A program made the translations under genes and the position numbers. This document shows positions 28,001 to 40,000 of a DNA stretch of 64,000 nucleotides, piece by piece. Where the stretch lies: positions 34,316,172 through 34,380,171 of the forward strand of contig OX031063.1 of assembly GCA_943736015.1 (NCBI GenBank). The letters run 5' to 3'. The first letter of the stretch is position 1. Every line of letters starts with the position of its first letter. This DNA is from Tridacna crocea (Eukaryota; Mollusca; Bivalvia; Cardiida; Cardiidae). The notes beneath the pieces are model-generated. The model was not told the DNA's origin. It made no database searches and saw only the letters and a list, made by a program, of their open reading frames with translations.

Positions 28001-31000
28001 ACTTTCAATTTGGACAAGTTTAAATTTTTGCTGTGTTGTAAAGGGTTAGTTTGTCCATGATGAATGATACTGAGGAACTCATCACAAAATGATGGATCCA
28101 TGACATCCATTATTTTTGTCTCATAATCAAGTGAACCATGATGTAGAATGGTCTCTTCACAGGCAGAAAATGAACCAATAGAAATTGACCAGAAAAACTG
28201 ACCAAGGTCAGCCTGTGCAGACTGTGTCGGCTGACCTTGGTAAATACTTTCTGCAGATGCATTGAACCCCCTTTTCACAGAGCATGGCCCAAGTAATTAT
28301 AAAAATTATTATCTTATACATGTGTAATATCACAATTGTGTGACATCCTTTTTTGATGTCATTTTGAATGTTTTTCATAGAAGTGAATGTGATATATGGA
28401 TATAACTGTGGGTGCATCTAAAGATGTTTTTACGTCTTCTGATCTGTTATTTGAGAAATATCATTGTGTGATAAAAAGAATCTGACATACGGTGGCATTT
28501 AAGATGAAATTTTATTAAGCTCATCAAGAAAAAATTTTATTAAGCTCACCACGTGCACAGGCTCCCTTAATAACATTTCCCCTAGACTGGTTTAATAAAA
28601 TTTTATCTCAAAAGCCAACACATGTCAGATCCTATATATATTTCTTACAGCTTGCTTGCACAGTGCTCAAACTTGATGGCATTTGCTGTTGTGTTATGGT
28701 TTGACTTTGAACATCTATATAACATAGAGTAAGTTGTATTAATCTTTTACAGTGCTAAATATTTTGTAGAAGAATATCAATAGTGCTATGGCAAGGCTTT
28801 TTTTTTTCTCCTTGATACCTTACAGAATAAAGTCATGATTTTGGCTCTATGGATAAAGAAATGTATTCTAGCTATGCACAGATTGACTGCTTCCTTTCTC
28901 AAAGTCGATAGAGTGGCTTGAGCTGTTACCTCAGACCAGTTTCTATATGAATAGACCTTTTTATTCCCCTGCTAATGGTCACCTTTGAGGGATAAGGGAA
29001 TATACTCTTTTATGTTTGATGTATGTACTTGAGAAAAGATACGATAGGGAGCGCTTGATAGTTACCAAGTTTTCACCTTTCACTCAAATGTTTTCAAGAG
29101 CTGAGTACTTTTGTTAATTAATTCTTTATCAAACGACAAAATTTTTGACTAGTCCAAATTCAAAGCACTTGCAGACTTCAAAATAAATGTGACTCAAAAA
29201 TTTAAATTTGATTTTGGAAGGGAAGAAAACTTTGTGGGATAAGGAGAAAATGCTGCTTACCAGCATTTTCTTCTTTTTGTATGTTTTCAAAAGCAATCTT
29301 CCTCAGTGTCCTTCATAGTTGGGATTGTGTGGTAAAGAGTTAAAGAATGATATTTTCGGAGGTAAATTTCATTAGGTTAAAGAATCAAATTTCTGGGTTA
29401 AAATTTTAGGAAATACTGAAGCAAGCGTTTTGTGTCATTCCAATATATTGATTATAGGTTCCTGAAGGCAGATGCATTTAACTCTCAATAGAATTGAAGT
29501 CTAATAAAACTCAAGCCATTGTATCTGTACATTATTGGTCAATCCTTTACCAAGTACTTGGCAGTTTTAACAACCCTGAGTAAGATGGCTTCTAAAAGGA
29601 TATTTGGGGAAAAAAGAAATACTGACAACAAGCATTTACTTTATTTTCCGTAGTGTTCTAGACTTTTCAAAGGAACATTGCTGCATTTGACTCTAAATTA
29701 ATTTGCCATCTAGAAATGCTTTGAATACTGTAAACACGGATATGTAGGTGTGTTGAAAAATTTGCAAATACTGATTATGGACATTTTGCATTGGGTTTTG
29801 TTTGCAAATTCAAGAAACTTGGTATTTGCTGTTACACTTGTTGCTAAATACGTGAACAGGAAAGTTTTCCAATTTTTCAAATTTGCAAAATTACAAAACT
29901 TTCCATGCTGCAAACATTTCCTCTTATACAGTACATAGGAGTCTGTGTTTGGGTTGTCTGGCAAAGAGTTTTATGAACCTTTTTATGAAACAAAAGTGTA
30001 CTTCTATAAACCCTGCTGAAGAAGACTTTTGAAAAGATGATGAGAAATAAAGAAAAATATTTGTTACCAGTGTTAGTTTCTTTTTCCATTGTTTTAACTC
30101 TTTACCACACGAGAAAATTTTAGACCGGTCCAAATTGAAAGCATTTGCAGACGACAAAATAAAGGTGACTGAAAAATTGAAATTTGTTCTGGGAAGGGTA
30201 AAAAACACTGTGGGAAAAGGAGAAAGTGCTGGTTACCAGCATTTTCTCCTTTTCCCACAGTGTTTTCAAAAAGCTTCTTTCTCAGTGGCGTCAAAAGTAG
30301 GGATTGTGTGGTAATGGGTTAAAGACCAATTCTGTCATTTGATTCATCTGCAAATGCCATCAAAGTGGACAATTTTAGAATTCTGATTTTTGGTGAAGTG
30401 GTAACCCTTTACCAAACAATCCCTGGTTTTTCATAACCCTACAAAAGAAGCTTTCTGAAAACATAGTGGGGAAAAAGAGCAAAAAATGCTGGTAACCAGC
30501 ACTTTCTCCTTTTCCCTCAAATTTCAGTTCTGGAGTCACATTAGTTTTGTCATCTGTAAATGCTTCCAATTTGGACTATGCTAATATTATATTGTTTGGT
30601 AAAGGGTTAAATGCCTTCAGGTTTGCCCTCTGTCCATCTATTGGTCTCTGTGTCCATCGGCAGCAAGTAATCTAGATCCAGTGATAGAATTTACATCTTT
30701 GGGTAGAGAATTGTATGTACAGGTATATGCTGCGTACATAATCAGTTTTAGGCTAAAATCAGTGCCATTGCAGCTTAATGGAAAAAAAGAAATCTGCAGC
30801 TGTCATGAGCTATTTTCTGAAACTTTATAGGATGATATGTCTTAAAAATATAGATTGTGCACATGCCTGCAGTTTACAGCTAAGGTCAAGGTTACTAAAA
30901 TGAATACAAAAATAGATTTAACCTGACACTGTTTGGATTTACCTTTTCCTTGTGAAGTTCAGCCGTCATACTGAATATTTTCTTTCCAGAGTCCATCCAA

Positions 31001-34000
31001 AGAAAGTAAAGATACGAGGTCTTCCATTCTTTTTAGCTATATCTATTTATTGTTATGAGGTAAGTATATAGTTAGGGTGTAGCTAGGGATTAAAGATTAA
31101 AAGGTATATTCATTGGTTGCCCTGTTTGTATAGTGTTTTGTCTAGTTAGTTTTTAGAAATTCAGTTATGACATGGCAGCCAGTGAGTCTATCCATGTTTT
31201 CCTTTAGTCAAGACAGACCTGTGGACATTTGTTGTTTGTGATATGCAGCCTAGATATTTGATGGTCTCGGACATTTGCTGGCCACTTTTCTAAAAAAAAA
31301 AGGGTTGTACATTATTCAGCAGTTTTCTTGCAAGGATTATATTCTATTTTACCCAGGCTTTTTTAGGCAATTTTAAAGACTATTTATGAGTTACAATTAA
31401 GTGCACTGAGGTGATTTTCTTTTCAAAGTATAGATCAGGATGAGACTACTTAAAGAATGCATTCTGATCTTGATGTACTCTGTTCAATAATTTGCTAGAT
31501 ATTCTAGTCTTCCTGACATTATAATAGCAAAATTGCAGTTTTGTTTACTGACTTAATTCTAACTGAACAACAGAATTTTAGACTTATCTATATGGAAAGC
31601 ATTAGCAGACTACAAACTGTGTTGCTTAAATAATGGATTGAAAACATTGTGAGAAATGGAGAAAAAGCTGGTTACCTGCATTTTCTTCTTTTCCAACATT
31701 GTTTTTAAAAGCTTTCTGCCACAGGGTCATTATGGCTGGATTGTTTGTGAAGTGATAAAATGTTCAATCCATCTACTTGCACTACTTTCAAGGTTAGATT
31801 TATATTCTAACCCACGGAGTGCCATATATAAATCAAATGGACTTTCAGAAAAGACTGTTATCTCACAGTTACTTTCTAGTAAAATTCTTATAATAGAGAA
31901 CTGTAAATCAGAGATCAGATTTGACATTCTGTACAGTCAGATCGTAAATGTTATTGTCCTATCAAAAATCTCTCTGAATTAACCCATTACCACACAATCC
32001 CTGCTTTTGAATACCCCGAGAAAGAAGCCCTTAGAACATATTGTGGAAAAAGGAGAAAATGCTGGTAACCAGCATTTTCTTCTCTTCCCACAATGTTTTC
32101 CACCCTTCCCAAACCAAATTTCAATTTTTGAATCACATGAATTTTGTTGTCTGCAAATGCCTTCAATTTGGACCAGATTTTAATTTTGTCGTTTGGTAAA
32201 GAGTTAAATCAGCATGTAAATTTCCTGTGGAAAAATCCTTAACTCTTTACTAAACAACAAATTGTTTGACTGGTCCATAGAGAAAGCAGTTGCAGACAAC
32301 AATGTTAATGTGTTGTAAATGGAGAAAATTGTCTTTAAAAGGGAAGGAAACATTATGGGCAAAGGAAAAAATACTGGTTACCAGCATTTTCTCTTTTTCC
32401 CACAATATTTTCAAAGGCTTTCTATTTCAGAGTATTCAAAACTCAGGATAATGTGGTAAAGGGTTAAAATGTACTTAGAGCTCTAAGAATTAACCCATTA
32501 CCACACGACAAAATTTTAGACTGGTTCAAATTGAAAGCATTTGCAGACGACAAAATAAAGGTGACTGAAAAATTGAAATTTGTTCTGGGAAGGGTAGAAA
32601 ACACTGTGGGAAAAGGAGAAAATGCTGGTTACCAGCATTTTCTCCTTTTCCCACAGTGTTTTCAAAAGGCTTTTTTCTCAGGGGCGTCAAAAGTAGGGGT
32701 TGTGTGGTAATGGGTTAAGAAATCATTTCTTAAGCAGAAAAAGGAAAGTGCTGCAGGTAGGTTTTTTAAAAACGCATAAACTCTTTACCAGTGAACAAAA
32801 ACTTTAGTCCATTTTAAATGCTTTTGCAGAAGTGAAATAAGAAAGGTTCAAGTGATAATTTTAAGGGTTGAAAAATCAGAAAACTTTGTGGGGAAAAAGG
32901 AGAAAGTGCTGGTCACCTGCATTTTTTCCTTTTACCATAGTGTTTCTTAAAAGCCTTCTCAATTACGATTGTTAGAACTCAAAACTGGGTGGTAAAGGGC
33001 AAACGTATCACTTAAAGGAAATGCAGTAATATTAAACAAAATAGATGCATGAATCGTCAGTATTAATTATAAACCATTTACCTTATGGTTAAAAAAATAG
33101 ACTGGTCCAAATTGAAAGCAATTGCAGACAATCATTCAGATATGGCTTAAATAATCTTTTTCTGTTTCTTAAAGGCAGAAAAAATTCTTGGAAAAAGAGA
33201 AAATTCTTTGCACCAGGAGTTTCTATTTGTCCCACATTGTTTTTATATGTCTTCCAGTCTCAGATTATTTAACCTTTAATCCATAGATACTCATTTTGAC
33301 ATATCAACAACATGACAGCTTTTGAAAACATTGTGGGAAAAGGAGAAATTGCTCGTAACGAGCAATTTCTCCTTTTCCCACAATGTTTTCCACTCAATCT
33401 GATATTTGTATCCTCATTTGTCCACATTTTTGATATCATATCTTTATTTGCTGCTGAAATGGAAGAGCCTCAAATTGGCATATGAGGTAAAGAGTTAAAC
33501 TTGGGATTGTGTAGTGCAGGGTTAGGCTTTTTAACCCATTATCACACAATCCCTACTTTTGACGCCCCTGAGAAAGAAGCCTTTAGAAAACATTGTGGGA
33601 AAAGGAGAAAATGCTGAAAACCAGCATTTTCTCCTTTTCCCACAATGTTTTCTACCATTCGCAAAACAAAATTTTCAAATTTTTAGTCACTTTTATTTTG
33701 TCATTTGCAATTCCTTTCAATTTTGACAAACCTAAAAATTTTGTTGTTTGGTAATGGGTTAACTGAATAATTATGAACAGAAGGGAAATTGGTTAAAAGG
33801 TTGTTTTGCTTAACCACAATGTCTGTACAAGTGGTCTGATGCAAAGATGCAGGAAGTTTCCCTGCAGGAGATAGCTTTTTACAAAACAGCAAGAAAAAAA
33901 AAATGTTGCACATGAACCTTTTACCACACAATCAGGACTTTTAATGACCCTGTGACCGGTAAATAGCATTTTCTCCTTTTCTCACAATGTTTTCTAATCT

Positions 34001-37000
34001 AATTATGAACCATTTACCTTAACAAATTTTAATCTTAGTCATGTATATTTTGTCATCTGCAAGTGCTTTCAGTTTGGACCAGTGTAAGATTTTGGCCTTT
34101 TGTAAAGTGTTAACTCTTTACTACACAATACCGAGTTTTCCGTAATAGGGAAGACTTTTTAAAACATGATTGGTAAAGCTGAAAATGCTGGTAACCAGCC
34201 TTTCTCCCTGTTCTCACTCTATTTTCTAACCAATCAAAAAAAGTTTGATCCTTGAACCATATTTAAATTTTTGTCTGTAAATGCTTTGAGTTTTTCTGAA
34301 ATTCTATTAATCTTTAACCCTCTATCAGGTGATAAAAGTTTCAGCCTTGTCAAACTGAAAGCATTCGCAAGCTACAAACTAAATGTTACTTAACTCATTA
34401 CCAAACGACAATATTTTAGGCCGGTCCAAATTGAAAGCATTTGCAGACGACAAAATAAAAGTGACTGAAAATTTGAAATTTGTTTTGTGAAGGGCAGAAA
34501 ACATTGTGGGAAAAGGAGAAAATGCTGGTTACTAGCATTTTCTCCTTTTCCCACAATGTTTTCTAAAGGTTTCTTTCTCAGGGGCGTCAAAAGTAGGGAT
34601 TGTGTGGTAATGGGTTAAAACATTACATTTGCAATTGAAAAGGTAGAAAACATTCAGAGAAAAGGAGAAAATGCTGGTTACCAGCATTTGCACCATTTCC
34701 CACAATATTTTCAAAAGCCCTTTTAGGCCATTATCATTAAAACTTAAGATTATAAGGTAAATGATTGATACTTACTACATTATCAAACAACAGAAATTTG
34801 GACTTGGCTAATTCTAGAGCATTTGCTGACGACAAATCAAATGTGACACAATAAGTGGAAATTATATTTGAAAGGGTACAAAATATTGTGGGAAAAGGAG
34901 AAAATGCTAGTCGCCAGCATTTTTTCCCTTTCCCACAATGCTTTCAGAAGGCTGTGCATTGTGTGGTAAAGGGTTAACCAATAGAAAGTTTCTTGACATT
35001 TGAACTGGTTCATTACAGGGTGCAGGGATGATTTTATCGTTAGAATCTTCATTAGCAGAGGAAGTGCGACATAAATTTAAAAAGTAAGTGCATTGAAGGT
35101 GATTTGTATCATTAGTCCTCAAAGGCATTTTATCTGATTGTGAAATCTTTTTGAAAAAACACAGACACTGGTTGAAATCAATTAATTTTCGTTATCTGTG
35201 AATGTTATAGCTAAGCCCAGTCGCTCATTTGGTTACATGAGGGCTTCAGACCGGGTGTTTTCTAAATCGAATCCACAGCTTGTCTGATGCCTATCTGACG
35301 ATTGATGATAGTTGTTGCAGTAGGATTCACTGTGTGAAGTACTGGTGAAAACAATGCAAGGAATGCATGGTCAAGTAAACTGGCCTTGATGACCGAAAAA
35401 AAAATGTTGAAAACAATGTTAGGCTCTATACAAATAAACAACTGTTTACATTTTAAAAGTTACCTTTTAACTCATTACCAGATGACAATATTTTAGACTT
35501 GTCCAAATTGAAAGCATTTGCAGACGACAAAATAAAAGTGACTGAAAATTTGAAATTTGTTTTGTGCAGGCTATAAAACATTGTGTGAAAAGGAGAAAAT
35601 GCTGGTTACCAGCATTTCTTCTTTTCCCACAATGTTTTCTAAAGGCTTCTTTCTCAGAGGCATCAATAGTAGGGATTGTGTGGTAATGGGTTAAGATGAT
35701 TGACTACTATGTCTTTACCAGATGACCCTTTGCTTGTATAACATAGGCACTTTTTTAACTCTTTACCAAACAACATAATTTTAAACTACTCCAAATTGGA
35801 AGCATTTGCAAACAAAAAAAAATTAGTATGACTGAAAAACTGAAATTTGTTTGAGGTAAGGAAGAAAACATTGTGGGAAAAGGAGAAAATGCTGGTTACC
35901 AGCATTTTCTCCTTTTCCCACAGTGTTTTCAGAAGGTTTCTTTCTCTGGGTCATAAAAACCAGGGATTGTTTGGTAAAGGGTGAAACATCCAGCTTAATT
36001 ATGAGGTAAACTGGTCCTTTGACAGACAGAAAATTGACCAATAGCACTAGGTTTATTCCAGATCACTCTGCACTGGTTGCTACCTAGGTAAATACTTTTG
36101 GCAAATGGATTAACCCTTTTCCAAACAATTCCAGACAATTCCGGGTCTGGAATAGTAGCCTTTTAAAACATTGTTGGAAAAGAAGAAAATGGTGGTAACC
36201 AGCATATACTCCTTTTCCCACGTTGTTTTCTACCCTATCATAGACAGAAATCATCTTTTTAGCAAGAGTTGAATTGTCATCTGCAAATGCTTTGGTCTAG
36301 TCCAAAAGTTAGTCGTTTGGGAAAGGGTTAAGCACCCTTTTCATAGAGCATGGCTCAATTTGTATAAAAACTAAAAAGATTAAAATGGTCATGAAATTTT
36401 TTTAACCCATTACCACACAATCCCTACTTTTGACAACCCTGAGAAAGAATCCCATAGAAAACTTTTTGGGAAAAGGCGAAAATGCTGGTAACCAGCATTT
36501 TCGCCTTTTCACACAGATGTTTTCTACCCGTCACAAAACAAATTTCAAATTTTTAGTCACTTTTATTTTGTTATCTGCAAATGCTTTTGATTAGGACAAG
36601 CCTAAAATATTGTTGTTTGGTAATGAATTAAAAATGAGCCATGCTGTGTGAATAGGGGGCTTGATGCATCACAGTCGTGTATTATACCAAGCAAGTCATT
36701 ATTGAAATATATAGAGGATATTTGTATTTTACGGTGAAAGATCGAAATTTATTTCATCGAGTGGACACCATCGGTAATATTTTCACGAGTGGCACAGCCA
36801 TGAGTGAAAATATTACCGATGAGTGTTCATGAGATGAAATAAATTTTGATCTTTCACCGATAAATACAAATATTCTATTGATTTCATGCTTTTCACCCTT
36901 TCTGGGTGGAGCTTTATCAAAATTCAGTACAGTTCTTTTCCCTCATTCCCCATGGCGTACCCCTCCTGCATAGCAACGTTACGTCAAGCGCGAGAAATGT

Positions 37001-40000
37001 AAGGTATATGGTCATATTTTCCATCTGGCTGTTAGGCACGCGCTATTTACCTAGGCAACAAGAACATGAAAATCGGTATTTTCAATGGTGATACCAGTGT
37101 AAGATCGAAAAATATTTTCACTGCTATTTCTCGATATTCTACCGGAAAGCATGAAATAAGTATCCATGATAACCATCTAGTCTGGAGTGCCTGGATCATG
37201 AGTTAGTTTGGTCCTTAGACTTGCAGAAAATTTAAGATTTGAAAAAAGTCTTCATCTCAGGCCAGCCTGAATATACAAATAGCAAAAAGTTTGACTGACG
37301 GCTCAAATGCTTTAACTCTTTACCAAACGACAAATTTGTAGACTGGTCCAATTCAAAGCACAAGCAGACAACAAAATAAATGCAACTCAAAAATTGAAAT
37401 TTGTTTCCAGCTAGGTTGAAAACATTGTGGAAAAAGGAGAAAATGCTGGTTACAAGCATTTTCTCCTTTTCCCACAGTGTTTTCAAAAACCTTCTTTCTG
37501 TGGGTCATGAAAACCAGGGATTGTTTGGTAAAGGGTTAAGTGTTAAGAGAGAGAACCAGTGTCTAAATATGTCTTTTATTTATTTTTAGATATTTTGTAA
37601 CCATCTAGGTAGAAAACATTGTGGAAAAAGGAGAAAATGCTGGTTACTAGCATTTTCTCCTTTTCCCACAATGTTTTCAAAAGCCTTTGTTCTAGTGGTC
37701 TTAAAAAGCAGGGATTGTTTGGTAAAGGGTTAAGTGTTACTAGAGAGAACCAGTGTCTAAATATGTCTTTTATTTATTTTTAGATATTTTGTAACCACAA
37801 TGGTGATAGTAACCAGTATGTATATATCATTTGGAAGCTGTGGATATGCTGTAAGATTCTATCTCTTTGCCTCACATTCCCCAATTTTAACAATCCAGAA
37901 GAAGTAGAGGGATTTTGAAAACAAAATGGGAAAATGAGGCAATGCTGTAAACTTGTATTTTCTCCTTTTCCCACAAAATTATCTTGCCTTCAAAATTTAA
38001 TAAAGACCTCCAAAATGAAAGACTGTTGAGTCCCATTTACTTCATTATCTGCAAATGCCTTCAACTAAGAGAATTTTTAAATTATATAGTCTGTATACAA
38101 CAGGTTTTCAAATTAATCCTTCAGACTTTCCAGGCCATGCAGGTTAGCCAAATATGGTATATGTATTTTCAAAGCTATTTTGGCCAGAATATCTTAAAAA
38201 CCCTATACCCTATTCAATGAATTCATTGGTTTTAGAGAATAAAGCAAGCTCAACCAAAGATACCATGGTGTTATTTTCTTTGTACCAGACTGAATTTATA
38301 AGATAAATACAGAAAAACCCTGATGTACATACATGTACTTTGAGCTAGTGTTTCAAATACTAAAAGGAAGTATGATGTATCATGTATATGAGCATCAGTG
38401 ACAATACATGATATACATAAAAATGGCCTTTGCTTTTGGCATAGACCAAGAGCAGGCTGCACAGAACAAGCAGTCTGATCTTTGACCTAGACTGTCCCAC
38501 CTTGTAGTCAAACCCATAGAATTGAGTTCTTCTGAGTTTTAGTTAACGTTTTAGGTGCTGAAAAGTGCAAGTTTTTATACAGGAAAGGTTTAAGACTATT
38601 TTTAAGAAAAAAGAAATGCTTTTATGAGCAGAAAATGATATATGTCAGGAAAAATCAATGTTTTTGTACAATTCTGCATAGCATAGAATTGCAACTGTAA
38701 TTTTGTCTAGTTATAGATTTGATTTGATTTTTTTGTGTGTACATGTGTTTGTTTTCTGTTTTGCAGTCCTTTGGTAAAGAAACTAACCAAATTATTACAC
38801 TTAATCTACCCAAAGGTATGCATTACTTTTATCCTACTCATTTTTCTGCAAACTTTTTTTGTATAGACACTTCTGGAGTAGAAGACTTGTAATAATATAG
38901 TTTTAAGTTCTGTATATTGCAGATCAAGGATGATCTTTCCCACATAAATGAGGTCAGTTCAGACCATGTCACTAAGATAGATTTTTAACTCTATTAACTG
39001 TAAACGTGCTTATAAACCCAACAGACATTTCCTGTATAGATTTAAAAAATGAAAATTTCTTAGATACTTTCATATATGTTCCAGCACAGAAGTTAGTGTA
39101 GATAGTAGACCAGACTGCATGCTCTGTTCAGTCTGAACTTTGACCTACGCCGGTTACAAAACCAGATATACTTGTGAAAGGTGTTTTAAGAATCAAGTGC
39201 GTAATTTGGGCAGAAATCATGATTTCAACTCTGATAACTGACCATGACCCAAGGAGGACATAACTGAGGGAGTCATTGTAACAGCTTGTCTCAACTTTTT
39301 GAGACTGTCCAAAGGTCTGTGTGATGTATAGGGGGTGAGTAAATGATAAGGAGTGTTTAGGGTCTTACAGGGTCAGGCGTCACTAGACAGGACTGTAGTT
39401 TTGCTACTTGTCTGTAGCATCATCCTTACTTTATTTCATGGCAGACCTTTCTTTTTCCATACAAGAAACTTTAGTATGATTTCTTAAACAGAACTTTTTG
39501 GTTTGACTCTTAAACTTTAATAAGTTGAGATTTATTTTTTCTTAACCAACCAGATGGTTGTCTTGTTTAGTTAACCCATTACCACTCAATCCCTACTTTT
39601 GACGCCCCTGAGAAAGAAGCCTTTTGAAAACACTGTGGGAAAAGGAGAAAATGCTGGTAACCAGCATTTTCTCCTTTTCCCACAGTGTTTTCTACCCTTC
39701 CAAGAACAAATTTCTATTTTTCAATCACCTTTATTTTGTCGTCTGCAAATGCTTTCAATTTGAACCAGTCTAAAATTTTGTCGTGAGATAAAGAGTTAAT
39801 AGGTTGAAATTTGTTTTTTTCTTAACCAACCAGATGGTTGTCTTGTTTAGTTTACAATCAGAATTGAATTACAACTATAATGAGTGTAACCTCGGCTCTT
39901 GTTAGAGAAGATTGGTATGTGATTTGTTACATTTCAGGGGACTCTATAGATTTTGCAATGATAGTGAAGTCTTGCCTGTGTTTAGCACTATTTTTTACAT

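Noticed and set aside
31656..31982. 108-codon open frame in intron 9
   Set aside because: Its beginning overlaps a degenerate hairpin element and the rest shows no domain. The real exons 9 and 10 splice around it.
37590..37606. Upstream exon 11 start
   Set aside because: It has the same acceptor, but the frame reaches TAG after five codons. It is the duplicated decoy.
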